DNA of 9,632 bases from CAZBGL01 sp964491375 (GTDB lineage Bacteria > Desulfobacterota > Deferrisomatia > Deferrisomatales > Deferrisomataceae): NCBI GenBank assembly GCA_964491375.1, contig CAZBGL010000285.1:1-9632 (forward strand). The letters are read 5' to 3'. Positions within the stretch are counted from its first letter, which is position 1; every line of letters begins with the position of its first letter. Below the pieces are notes generated by a model. That model saw only the letters and a program-made list of their open reading frames with translations, searched no databases and was not told where the DNA came from. The translations under genes were made by a program, and so were the position numbers. Shown here piece by piece: positions 1 through 9,246 of the stretch.

Positions 1-1995
<1,995 letters not shown>

Positions 1996-2002
1996 GGCAA
2001 AA

Positions 2003-2009
2003 CCTCCTT
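2003..2009 (-). promoter_or_regulatory. Strong ribosome binding site deciding the rpoC TTG start
   Basis: The minus strand reads AAGGAGG here, with 7 bases before the TTG at 1993-1995. It is the strongest Shine-Dalgarno match in the window and lies in the 45-base rpoB-rpoC gap. It supports TTG as the true start, since no ATG or GTG sits at a suitable distance in that frame. Confidence 0.85.
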
Positions 2010-2040
2010 GACGGGGTCGGAATCCGGTGCCCGCGTGCGC

Positions 2041-5000
2041 CTACAGGGTGTCCTCTTCCTCCAGGAGCTCCACGTTCAGGCCCAGGGCCTGCATCTCCTT
2101 GACGAGCACGTTGAAGGACTCGGGGAGTCCCGGCTCGAGCACCGGCTTGCCCTTGACGATGGCCTCGTAGATGCGGGTGCGGCCCGCCACGTCGTCGGAC
2201 TTGACCGTGAGCATCTCCTGCAGGGTGTGGGCCGCGCCGTAGGCCTCCAGGGCCCAGACCTCCATCTCGCCGAGCCGCTGGCCGCCGAACTGGGCCTTCC
2301 CGCCCAGGGGCTGCTGGGTGACCAGGCTGTAGGGGCCGATGGACCGGGCGTGGATCTTGTCGTCCACCAGGTGGTGGAGCTTCAGCATGTACATCACGCC
2401 CACGGTCACCTTCTGGTCGAACGGCTCGCCGGTCTTGCCGTCGTAGAGCACGGCCTGACCCACGGCCGGAAGCCCCGCCTTCTCCAGCAGCTCGCGAATC
2501 TCGTCCTCGCGGGCGCCGTCGAACACCGGGCTTTCCATGTAGATGCCCTCCCGGGCCGCCTGGCGGGCGAGGTCCAGGATGACCTCGTCGGAGGCCCGGT
2601 CCAGGAGCTCCCGGGACTCGGCGTCCGTGTAGTACTCCTTCAGGCGCTCCCTCAGCTTTTGGGGCCCGTAGTTCTCCTCGATCAGCCGCTGGATCTGCCG
2701 GCCCAGCTCCCGGGCCGCCCATCCCAGGTGGGTCTCCAGGACCTGCCCCACGTTCATCCGGGAGGGCACGCCCAGGGGGTTCAGGATGATGTCCACCGGG
2801 GTGCCGTCCTCCAGGTACGGCATGTCCTCCACGGGCACGATGGTGGAGATCACGCCCTTGTTCCCGTGGCGGCCCGCCATCTTGTCGCCCACGCTGAGGC
2901 GCCGTTTGATGGCCACGTACACCTTGACCATCTTGATCACGCCCGGCGGCAGGTCGTCACCCTCCTCCAGGCGTGAGATGCGCTCCTCGAACCGCTTCCT
3001 CACCGCGGCCACCTGCTCGTCGAGCTTCTCCACCAGGTCGTAGATCCGGTCCTCTTTGTCGGGGGCGTCCACGAGCGGGATCTCTCCCCAGGCGTCCCGT
3101 GGAACCCGGTCCAGGGCCTCGTTGGTGATGGTCTCGCCCTCGGGGATCACCACGTTGCCCTCCAGATCCACGATGTCCATGGCGGCCTTCTCGCCCACCA
3201 CGAGCTCCCGGATCATGGCGAACGTGGCGCTGCGAAGGATCGCGATCTCGTCCTCCATGTCGCGCCGCAGCCGGTCGGCCTCGCGCTCCTCCACGGTCTC
3301 CTCGCCGTCCTCCCCGCCCTTGCGGCTGAAGACCTTGGCGTCCACCACGATGCCTTCGACCCCGGGCGGCACCCGGAGGCTCGTGTCCTTCACGTCGCCG
3401 GCTTTCTCGCCGAAGATGGCCCGCAGGAGCTTCTCCTCGGGGCTGAGCTGGGTCTCACCCTTCGGCGTGACCTTGCCCACCAGGATGTCGCCGGGCCGCA
3501 CGTGTGCGCCGATGCGCACGATGCCGGTCTCGTCCAGGTCCTTGAGCTTGCGCTCGCCCACGTTGGGGATGTCGCGGGTGATCTCCTCCTTGCCCAGCTT
3601 GGTGTCCCGGGCCACGCATTCGAACTCCTCGATGTGCACCGAGGTGAACACGTCGCGCTCGAGCAGCCGCTCGGAAACGATGATGGAGTCCTCGAAGTTG
3701 TAACCGCCCCAGCTCATGAACGCCACGAGCACGTTCCGGCCCAGGGCGAGCTCGCCCTTGGAGGTGGCCGGGCCGTCGGCCAGGATGTCGCCGGCCCGCA
3801 CCCGGTCGCCCACGCTCACGATGGGCCTCTGGTTGAGGCACGTGTTCTGGTTGGAGCGCTGGAACTTGGTCAGGGTGTACACGTCCACGCCCGATCGGAC
3901 CCGGCCGTCCACCTCCTGCTCGTAGCGCACCACGATCCGCGATGCGTCCACGCTCTGGACCACACCGTCGCGGCGGCACACCACGGTCACGCCCGAGTCC
4001 CGGGCCACCACCCGCTCGATGCCCGTGCCCACGAGGGGCGCCTCGGTGCGCAGCAGCGGCACGGCCTGGCGCTGCATGTTCGAGCCCATGAGCGCCCGGT
4101 TGGCGTCGTCGTGCTCCAGGAAGGGGATCAACGAGGCCGCCACGCTCACCAACTGCTTGGGCGAGACGTCCATGAGGTCCACGTCGTGTGCGGACACCAT
4201 CACGGGCTCGCCGTTTCGGCGGGCGTTCACCGTGGGGTTGACGAAGCGGCCCTCCTCGTCGAGGGGCGCGTTGGCCTGGGCGATGGTGTGCTCCTCCTCG
4301 TCCAGGGCGGTCAGGTACACGATCTCGTCCGTCACCCGGCCGTCCACCACCTTGCGGTAGGGGGTCTCGATGAACCCGAACTCGTTGACCCGGGCGTAGA
4401 TCGACAGGCTCACGATCAGCCCGATGTTCGGGCCCTCCGGCGTCTCGATCGGACAGATGCGGCCGTAGTGGGTGGGGTGCACGTCGCGCACCTCGAAACC
4501 GGCCCGCTCCCGGGTGAGGCCGCCCGGGCCCAGGGCGGAGAGCCGCCGCTTGTGGGTGGTCTCGGACAGTTGGTTCGTCTGGTCCATGAACTGGCTGAGC
4601 TGGCCCGACCCGAAGAACTCCTTCACCACCGCGGTGACGGGCTTGGAGTTCACCAGGTCGTGGGGCATGAGCGCCTCCACCTCCTGGAGGGCCATGCGCT
4701 CCTTGGCCGCCCGCTCCATCCGCACCAGCCCCACCCGGTAGCGGTTCTCCAGCAACTCGCCCACGCTGCGCACCCGCCGATTGCCCAGGTGATCGATGTC
4801 GTCCACCGAGCCGTAGCCGTTCTTGAGCCCCACCAGGTACCGGACCACGGCCAGGATGTCCTCGCGGGTCAGGGTCTGCCGGGTCAGGGCCTCATCCCGG
4901 CGCAGCTTGTGGTTGAGCTTGAGCCGGCCCACCTCGCTCAGCTCGTACCGCTCGGGGTTAAAGAACAGGTTCTCGAAGAACTTGGTGGCCGTATCCAGCG

Positions 5001-6159
5001 TGGGCGGATCCCCGGGCCGCATCCGCCGGTAGATCTCGATCAAGGCCTCGTCCCTGTCCCGCACCCAGTCGTCCATCAGGGTGTCGCGGATGTACGGGCC
5101 CACCTTCAGGTTGTCGATGAAGAGCAGCGTGAACTCCCGGATCCCCTTGTCCTTCAGGTTGTCCAGGAGCTCGGGGGTCACCTCTTCGCCCGCCCGGGCG
5201 ATCACCTCGCCGCTTTCCGGGTCGGTGACCGGGTCGCCCAGGTAGTGTCCGTGCAGGTCCTCGATCTGCACCGGGAAGAACTCCACCCGGGCTTTCTCCA
5301 GTTCCCGGATCGCCCGCCGGTTCACCTTGCGCTGCTTCTTGACCAGCACCTTGCCGGTCTCCGGGTGCACGATGTCCTCGGTGGCCCGGCTGTCGAGCAG
5401 GAGGTCCGGCTTGAACTCCTTCTCCGCCCGCTCGGCCTCCCAGTCCACCCGCACCCGCACCTTGTCGTAGAACCGGTCCAGGATGTCCTGGTGGGTGTAG
5501 CCGAGGGCCTTGAGCAGGATCGTGACGTGGAGCTTGCGGCGCCGGTCGATGCGCACGAACACCTGGTCCTTGTGGTTGAACTCGAAGTCCAGCCACGACC
5601 CCCGGTACGGGATGACCCGGGCCGAGAACAGGTACTTTTCGGCACCGGGCTTCTTGGCGTCGTCCCGGCTGAAGAACACGCCCGGCGAGCGGTGGAGCTG
5701 GTTCACGATGACCCGCTCCGTGCCGTTGATGATGAAGGTGCCGTTGTCCGTCATCACCGGGATCTCGCCGAAGTAGACCTCCTGCTCCTTCACGTCCCGG
5801 ATGCTCCGGGTGCCCGTGTCCTCGTCCACGTCCCACACCACGAGGCGCACGGTGATCTTGAGGGGGCGCGCGTAGGTCATGCCCCGCTGGAGGCACTCGT
5901 CCACCGAGTACTTGGGATCTCCGAGCTCGTACTTGACGAACTCGAGCGACGCGGTCTCGGCGAAGTCCTTGATGGGGAACACGCTGTTGAACACGCGCTG
6001 GAGCCCCACGTTCTCGCGCTCCTCAGGGGGCACGTCGGCCTGGAGGAAGCGCTGGAACGAGCTGCGCTGCACCTCGATGAGGTTGGGGATCTCGACCACG
6101 GTCTCGATCTTGTTGAACTTGCGACGGAGCCTCCGGTTGTCGGCCACTGAGTACGCCAT
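2041..6159 (-). CDS. rpoB: RNA polymerase subunit beta
   Basis: This encodes the beta subunit of RNA polymerase, 1372 residues against 1342 in E. coli. With beta' it forms the active-site cleft and the rifampicin pocket. The start is ATG at 6157-6159, with AAGGAG 10 bases upstream. Visible landmarks are the N-terminal lobes, the beta i4 (SI1-like) insert around residues 230-345, and the rifampicin region at about 517-544. Further on come the GPGGLTRERAGFEVRDVHPTH segment (544-564), the fork motif ETPEGPNIGLI (572-582), a beta i9 (SI2-like) insert around 943-1065, the catalytic-lysine region DKMAGRHGNKGV (K1093 and K1101), and the C-terminal clamp segment GEMEVWALEAYGAAHTLQEM (1297-1316). Rifampicin-contact residues Q523, D526, H536, R539 and S541 (E. 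coli 513, 516, 526, 529, 531) are wild type, so no classical resistance change is present. Positions 530 (Q) and 534 (T) differ from E. coli P520 and I524. The gene follows rplL after a 187-base gap holding a terminator-like hairpin. Confidence 0.99.
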   Translation of the reverse strand: MAYSVADNRRLRRKFNKIETVVEIPNLIEVQRSSFQRFLQADVPPEERENVGLQRVFNSVFPIKDFAETASLEFVKYELGDPKYSVDECLQRGMTYARPLKITVRLVVWDVDEDTGTRSIRDVKEQEVYFGEIPVMTDNGTFIINGTERVIVNQLHRSPGVFFSRDDAKKPGAEKYLFSARVIPYRGSWLDFEFNHKDQVFVRIDRRRKLHVTILLKALGYTHQDILDRFYDKVRVRVDWEAERAEKEFKPDLLLDSRATEDIVHPETGKVLVKKQRKVNRRAIRELEKARVEFFPVQIEDLHGHYLGDPVTDPESGEVIARAGEEVTPELLDNLKDKGIREFTLLFIDNLKVGPYIRDTLMDDWVRDRDEALIEIYRRMRPGDPPTLDTATKFFENLFFNPERYELSEVGRLKLNHKLRRDEALTRQTLTREDILAVVRYLVGLKNGYGSVDDIDHLGNRRVRSVGELLENRYRVGLVRMERAAKERMALQEVEALMPHDLVNSKPVTAVVKEFFGSGQLSQFMDQTNQLSETTHKRRLSALGPGGLTRERAGFEVRDVHPTHYGRICPIETPEGPNIGLIVSLSIYARVNEFGFIETPYRKVVDGRVTDEIVYLTALDEEEHTIAQANAPLDEEGRFVNPTVNARRNGEPVMVSAHDVDLMDVSPKQLVSVAASLIPFLEHDDANRALMGSNMQRQAVPLLRTEAPLVGTGIERVVARDSGVTVVCRRDGVVQSVDASRIVVRYEQEVDGRVRSGVDVYTLTKFQRSNQNTCLNQRPIVSVGDRVRAGDILADGPATSKGELALGRNVLVAFMSWGGYNFEDSIIVSERLLERDVFTSVHIEEFECVARDTKLGKEEITRDIPNVGERKLKDLDETGIVRIGAHVRPGDILVGKVTPKGETQLSPEEKLLRAIFGEKAGDVKDTSLRVPPGVEGIVVDAKVFSRKGGEDGEETVEEREADRLRRDMEDEIAILRSATFAMIRELVVGEKAAMDIVDLEGNVVIPEGETITNEALDRVPRDAWGEIPLVDAPDKEDRIYDLVEKLDEQVAAVRKRFEERISRLEEGDDLPPGVIKMVKVYVAIKRRLSVGDKMAGRHGNKGVISTIVPVEDMPYLEDGTPVDIILNPLGVPSRMNVGQVLETHLGWAARELGRQIQRLIEENYGPQKLRERLKEYYTDAESRELLDRASDEVILDLARQAAREGIYMESPVFDGAREDEIRELLEKAGLPAVGQAVLYDGKTGEPFDQKVTVGVMYMLKLHHLVDDKIHARSIGPYSLVTQQPLGGKAQFGGQRLGEMEVWALEAYGAAHTLQEMLTVKSDDVAGRTRIYEAIVKGKPVLEPGLPESFNVLVKEMQALGLNVELLEEEDTL

Positions 6160-6346
6160 CGGCTTTCGTCTCCTTCCGGCAGGATTTCGGTCAGGCGTCG
6201 CGGCTCACGGGCCCGGCCCGGGGCGGGAGCGGATCAGGACGTCGGCAGGAAAGGGGCAAGGCACAAAAGGGGCGCGCGGAAGACGCACCTCTTCCGCGCA
6301 CCCCGAAAGGCCATCGAACGAACCGGCGGAAAGCGGCCGGCAAGGC
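6160..6346 (-). other. rplL-rpoB intergenic region
   Basis: This 187-base spacer is the longest gap in the window. In transcription order it starts with a small hairpin just after the rplL stop (CCGGC at 6336-6340 pairing with GCCGG at 6323-6327). The terminator-like hairpin at 6265-6304 follows, then a very GC-rich run with self-complementary GGGCC/GGCCC around 6205-6225, and finally the rpoB ribosome binding site AAGGAG at 6170-6175. I see no gene in it. The position matches the attenuator known between rplL and rpoB in E. coli. Confidence 0.7.
6265..6304 (-). terminator. Intrinsic-terminator-like attenuator between rplL and rpoB
   Basis: On the minus strand the arm at 6290-6304 pairs with 6269-6283 over 15 base pairs with a single G-U wobble. 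The stem encloses a 6-base loop (6284-6289) and is followed at once by TTTT (6268-6265). Both arms are almost wholly G/C in the lower half and carry GGAAGA/TCTTCC near the loop. The U tract is short, interrupted by G after four residues, so partial read-through is expected rather than full termination. That fits a site that lowers rpoBC transcription relative to the ribosomal protein genes, as described for the E. coli rplL-rpoB attenuator. The structure is seen directly; the function is inferred. Confidence 0.75.
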
Positions 6347-6733
6347 TTAGCTGATCTCGACCTTGCCGCCCACCTCCTCGACCTTCTTCTTGATCTCCTC
6401 GGCCTCTTCCTTGCTGACACCTTCCTTGATCACGCTCGGGGCGCTGTCCACGAGCTGCTTGGCCTCCTTGAGGCCCAGGCCGGTGATCGCCCGGATCACC
6501 TTGATCACCTGGATCTTCTGGCTGCCCGCCTCCGCGAGCTTCACGTCGAACTCGGTCTTCTCCTCGGCCGGGGCCGCCGCCTCGCCGGCCGCCGCGCCCG
6601 GCACAGCCGCCACCGCCACGGGAGCGGCCGCGCTCACGCCGAACTTCTCCTCGAGCTCCTTGACGAGCTCCGAGAGCTCCAGCACGGTCATGTTCTCGAT
6701 GAACTGGATGACGTCTTCCTTCGTGATCGCCAT
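6347..6733 (-). CDS. rplL: Large-subunit ribosomal protein L7/L12
   Basis: This is the multicopy stalk protein that recruits and stimulates translational GTPases (EF-Tu, EF-G, IF2, RF3). Its 128 residues have the usual three-part plan. The N-terminal dimerisation helices (about 1-33) include FIENMTVLELSELVKELEEK. A flexible Ala/Pro/Glu-rich hinge covers about 34-57. The compact C-terminal domain (about 58-128) contains the factor-binding surface KVIRAITGLGLKEAKQLVD. The start ATG at 6731-6733 is preceded by GGAGG with 5 bases of spacing. The gene follows rplJ by 60 bases and is doubtless translated from the same message, with the L10 leader controlling both. L7/L12 is made in several copies per ribosome, so a terminator-like hairpin just after it makes sense. 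Nothing is missing or truncated. Confidence 0.99.
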   Translation of the reverse strand: MAITKEDVIQFIENMTVLELSELVKELEEKFGVSAAAPVAVAAVPGAAAGEAAAPAEEKTEFDVKLAEAGSQKIQVIKVIRAITGLGLKEAKQLVDSAPSVIKEGVSKEEAEEIKKKVEEVGGKVEIS

Positions 6734-6793
6734 GGGTACCTCCGTTCCTGGTTCCGACGGTAAGGGATGGGACCTCGCTCGCGGCCGCCCGGC

Positions 6794-7315
6794 TCAGGCG
6801 GCCTCCTTCTGCTTCTGGATCTGGTAGAGCACCTGCACGAAACTGCGCGGCACACCGGACAACACGCCCAGCAGCCCCCGGATGGGCCCGGCGAGCACGC
6901 CCACGAACTGGGCCAGCAGCTCCTCGCGTCCCGGCAGCCTGGACAGGGCCTTCACCTCGTCCTGGGTGAGCACGCGGCCGGGGGTGGCCCCGCAGCGGAT
7001 CGCGAGCTGCGGGTTGTCGTCGGCGAACTTGACCACCGCCTTGGCCAGGGCCACGGGATCACCGAAGGTGAAGCTGATGGCGGTGGGCCCGGTGAAGGAC
7101 TCCCTGAGACCTTCGTACGGGGTGCCCTCCACCGCCAGCCGGGCCAAGGTGTTCTTGACCACCCGGTGGCCCGCCCCTTCTTTGTCCAGCGCGCGCCGGA
7201 GCTGATTGGCCTGGGCCACGGTGAGCCCGCGGAACTCGGAGACGACGACGGCCTCGGCCCTCTCGAACGTCTCCCTCAGGGTTGCGACTGCGGCTTCCTT
7301 CTCTCTCCTGTTCAC
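6794..7315 (-). CDS. rplJ: Large-subunit ribosomal protein L10
   Basis: L10 anchors L7/L12 dimers to 23S rRNA at the base of the ribosomal stalk. The protein has 173 residues, normal for the family. The N-terminal rRNA-binding domain shows the family signatures SEFRGLTV (26-33) and VVKNTLARLAVEGT (52-65), and FTGPTAI (74-80) follows. The C-terminal region (about 125-173) supplies the helix that binds L12 dimers. The start is GTG at 7313-7315; no ATG is available at the expected N-terminus. GGAGG lies 4 bases upstream, which is close spacing. The gene follows rplA by 185 bases, and that gap contains an L10-type leader, so L10-L12 autoregulation is likely. It is followed after 60 bases by rplL, its structural partner. 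Confidence 0.98.
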   Translation of the reverse strand: MNRREKEAAVATLRETFERAEAVVVSEFRGLTVAQANQLRRALDKEGAGHRVVKNTLARLAVEGTPYEGLRESFTGPTAISFTFGDPVALAKAVVKFADDNPQLAIRCGATPGRVLTQDEVKALSRLPGREELLAQFVGVLAGPIRGLLGVLSGVPRSFVQVLYQIQKQKEAA

Positions 7316-7318
7316 GCT

Positions 7319-7324
7319 ACCTCC
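7319..7324 (-). promoter_or_regulatory. Ribosome binding site of rplJ
   Basis: GGAGGT reads on the minus strand, with only 4 bases between GGAGG and the GTG start. It is directly preceded by GGGGGTT, so a strong but closely spaced site is the likely target of leader control. The GGTTG overlapping its upstream edge is complementary to CAACC, present twice shortly upstream. Confidence 0.7.
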
Positions 7325-7368
7325 AACCCCCTTTCTCCCGAAACGGTTGCGGTGGACGGTTGACCCAT

Positions 7369-7486
7369 CCTTCCGGCCGCTTTCGAGGAATGGGGGTCGA
7401 GAGGCCCCATCCCTCCCAGCCGACTCGGCAGGAGATTAAGCCCCGGCGTGGCCGGGACGCCTGCGGTCTTCGTACGGCCCGGAAGG
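7369..7486 (-). ncRNA. L10 (rplJ) leader, autogenous control element
   Basis: This is a cis-acting mRNA leader in the rplA-rplJ gap. On the minus strand it carries the signature parts of the bacterial L10 leader (Rfam family L10_leader) in order. These are GAAGACCGCAGGCG (7458-7471), a short hairpin CCCGGC-CAC-GCCGGG (7442-7456), CTTAAT (7435-7440) and CCTGCCGAG (7424-7432). GCAGG pairs with CCTGC across the hairpin. An outer helix of 11 base pairs joins 7475-7486 to 7369-7379 with one bulged G and closes the element. A further 9-bp hairpin (7387-7395 with 7405-7413, one G-U) lies inside. In known cases L10 bound to L12 binds this RNA and represses rplJ-rplL translation. Motif recognition is from memory of the family. 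Confidence 0.85.
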
Positions 7487-7500
7487 CTACCCTCTGCGTT

Positions 7501-8196
7501 TCAGGCCCGGAACTCGGCGGGGTCGAGCTTGATCCCCGGGCTCATGGTCGTGGACAGGGCCACGGCCTTGATGTACGTGCCCTTGGCCGAAGCGGGCTTG
7601 GCCCGGATCAGGCTCTCCATGACCGCCGCGATGTTCTCCTTGATCTGCTCCGGGGTGAAGGACCGGCGGCCCACCGGTACGTGGACGATGCCGTTCTTGT
7701 CCACCCGGTACTCCACCCGGCCCGCCTTGAGCTCCTTCACGGCCCGGCCCACTTCGAACGTGACCGTGCCGCTCTTGGGATTGGGCATGAGGCCCCGGGG
7801 CCCCAGGATCCGACCCAGCCGCCCCACCATGCCCATCATGTCGGGGGTGGCCACGGCCTTGTCGAAGTCCAGCCAGCCGCCCTGGATCTTCTCGACCAGG
7901 TCCTCGGCGCCCACGAAGTCCGCACCGGCCTCCTCGGCCTCCTTGGCCTTGTCTCCCTTGGCGAACACGAGGACCCGCACGCTCTTGCCCGTGCCGTGGG
8001 GGAGCACCACGGTGCCCCGGACCATCTGGTCCGCGTGAGCCGGGTTCACCCCCAGGTTCACCGCCAGGTCCACGCTCTCGTCGAACTTGGCCCAGGAGAT
8101 CTCCGGAAGGAGGGCCAGGGCCTCGTCCAGGCTGTAGCGCTTCAGGCGGTCCACCTTGGCCCGCGCCTCGAGGTACTTCTTCCCCTTCTTGGCCAT
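7501..8196 (-). CDS. rplA: Large-subunit ribosomal protein L1
   Basis: L1 forms the mobile L1 stalk that handles E-site tRNA release, and it is also a translational repressor of its own operon in many bacteria. At 231 residues it has the standard length. Family landmarks are FDESVDLAVNLGV (38-50), LPHGTGKSVRVLVFA (65-79), the hallmark LGRILGPRGLMPNPKSGTV (127-145) and the C-terminal KGTYIKAVALSTTMSPGIKLD (205-225). The start ATG at 8194-8196 is preceded by GGAGG with 8 bases of spacing. The stop codon at 7501-7503 is followed by the L10 leader, whose outer stem begins 14 bases further on. It lies 21 bases after rplK, so translational coupling of the two is likely. Confidence 0.99.
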   Translation of the reverse strand: MAKKGKKYLEARAKVDRLKRYSLDEALALLPEISWAKFDESVDLAVNLGVNPAHADQMVRGTVVLPHGTGKSVRVLVFAKGDKAKEAEEAGADFVGAEDLVEKIQGGWLDFDKAVATPDMMGMVGRLGRILGPRGLMPNPKSGTVTFEVGRAVKELKAGRVEYRVDKNGIVHVPVGRRSFTPEQIKENIAAVMESLIRAKPASAKGTYIKAVALSTTMSPGIKLDPAEFRA

Positions 8197-8217
8197 GACG
8201 GTCTCCTCCCTCCGGGA

Positions 8218-8643
8218 TCAGTCCACGATCTCGATGCCCATGCTGCGGGCCGCCCCCTCGATGGTCCGGACCGCCGCCTCGATATCCGTGGTGTTGAGGT
8301 CGGGAAGCTTCTGCTCGGCGATCTGGCGGACCTGCTCGCGGGTGACCTTGCCCACCTTCTTCTTGTTGGGCTCGCCCGATCCCTTCTCGATCCCGGCGGC
8401 CATCTTCAGGAGCACCGCGGCCGGAGGGGTTTTGGTGATGAACGTGAAGGACCGGTCCGCATAGACCGTGATCTCCACGGGCGTGATGATGCCGTTGCCG
8501 TCCTTGGTCTTGGCGTTGAACGCCTTGCAGAACTCCATGATGTTGACCCCGTGCTGGCCCAAGGCCGGGCCCACAGGGGGCGACGGGTTGGCCTGGCCTG
8601 CAGGGATCTGCAGCTTGATCTTCGCGACGACCTTTTTCGCCAT
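8218..8643 (-). CDS. rplK: Large-subunit ribosomal protein L11
   Basis: L11 binds the GTPase-associated centre of 23S rRNA and takes part in factor binding and, in many bacteria, in the stringent response through RelA. The protein has 141 residues, which is typical. The N-terminal domain includes the proline-rich segment QANPSPPVGPALGQHGVNIM (17-36), the region that contacts thiostrepton-class antibiotics. The C-terminal rRNA-binding domain includes KTPPAAVLLKMAAGIEKGSG (71-90) and ends MGIEIVD. The N-terminal MAKKV could be a target for PrmA-type methylation, as in E. coli; this is inferred. The start ATG at 8641-8643 has AAGGAG 10 bases upstream. A perfect hairpin lies in the 72-base gap that separates it from nusG. 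Confidence 0.99.
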   Translation of the reverse strand: MAKKVVAKIKLQIPAGQANPSPPVGPALGQHGVNIMEFCKAFNAKTKDGNGIITPVEITVYADRSFTFITKTPPAAVLLKMAAGIEKGSGEPNKKKVGKVTREQVRQIAEQKLPDLNTTDIEAAVRTIEGAARSMGIEIVD

Positions 8644-8671
8644 GATGCCCTGACTCCTTCGCGAGGTGACG

Positions 8672-8692
8672 GGAGGGTGCCCATCACCCTCC
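8672..8692 (-). promoter_or_regulatory. Perfect 8-bp hairpin in the nusG-rplK gap, candidate L1 feedback site
   Basis: On the minus strand GGAGGGTG (8692-8685) pairs without mismatch with CACCCTCC (8679-8672) around a 5-base loop ATGGG. No T run follows, so it is not an intrinsic terminator. It ends 28 bases before the rplK start, upstream of the ribosome binding site. In E. coli and archaea L1 represses its operon from sites in this leader area. I cannot show the L1-specific internal loop here, so the L1 role is only a suggestion. Confidence 0.4.
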
Positions 8693-8715
8693 TCTGGCGG
8701 CCCCCTGGGCCTCCC

Positions 8716-9246
8716 TCACGTCTCTTCCACCTGGAAGAACTCCAACTCCACGGGCGTGGACCGGCCGAAGATGCTCACCAGGACCCGGAGCTTGCCCTTT
8801 TCGGGGTTCACGTCCTGCACCACCCCCGTGAAGTTGGAGAACGGGCCGTCCACCACCTTGACCCGCTCGCCCTTGCTGAACTCGTGCTTGGGCTTGGGAT
8901 GGGTCTGGCCCTCCTCCATCTGGCCGATGATCTTGCGGACCTCCTCCTCGGGAATGGGGGTGGGCTTCGTGCCGCCGCCCACAAACCCGGAAATCCGGGG
9001 GGTGTTTTTCACCACGTACCAGGTGTCGGTGTCGAGTTCCATCTCCACCAGTATGTAACCCGGGAAGAACTTCCGGGAACTCGTGCGCCGTTCCCCCTTC
9101 ACCACCTCCACGACCTTTTCCGAGGGGACCAGGATCTGGCCGAACCGGTCCTCCACCCCGTGCTCCTTGATGCGTTGCTCCAGGGCGGCCTTGGCCCGGT
9201 TCTCGTAGCCCGAATACGTCTGCACCACATACCACTGCTTCGCCAT
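8716..9246 (-). CDS. nusG: Transcription elongation and antitermination factor NusG
   Basis: NusG binds the clamp helices of beta' and suppresses pausing. Its C-terminal KOW domain contacts Rho or ribosomal protein S10. The protein has 176 residues, close to the E. coli 181. The NGN domain (about 4-115) starts KQWYVVQTYSGYENRAKAAL and includes KFFPGYILVEMELDTDTWYVV (59-79) with the RNA polymerase-binding surface. The KOW domain (about 123-173) shows FSKGERVKVVDGPFSNFTGVV (123-143). The start is ATG at 9244-9246. An open frame extends upstream to 9438, but it lacks family similarity and overlaps secE. The ribosome binding site is weak: AGGG with 7 bases of spacing. No large insertion is present in the NGN domain. 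It follows secE by 65 bases. Confidence 0.98.
   Translation of the reverse strand: MAKQWYVVQTYSGYENRAKAALEQRIKEHGVEDRFGQILVPSEKVVEVVKGERRTSSRKFFPGYILVEMELDTDTWYVVKNTPRISGFVGGGTKPTPIPEEEVRKIIGQMEEGQTHPKPKHEFSKGERVKVVDGPFSNFTGVVQDVNPEKGKLRVLVSIFGRSTPVELEFFQVEET

Noticed and set aside
3502..6150. 882-codon open frame on the plus strand antisense to rpoB
   Set aside because: It lies wholly opposite rpoB and has the His/Leu/Val/Arg/Asp-rich composition produced by reading GC-rich codons backwards. It has no recognisable domain. rpoB conservation explains the sequence.
6160..6346. Possible internal sigma promoter before rpoB
   Set aside because: I looked for TTGACA/TATAAT-like pairs on the minus strand in this gap and the others; no convincing pair with proper spacing was seen in such GC-rich sequence.
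6205..6420. 71-codon frame in the rplL-rpoB gap
   Set aside because: It overlaps the end of rplL, passes through the terminator-like hairpin, is Arg/Ser/Pro-rich, and resembles no protein I know.
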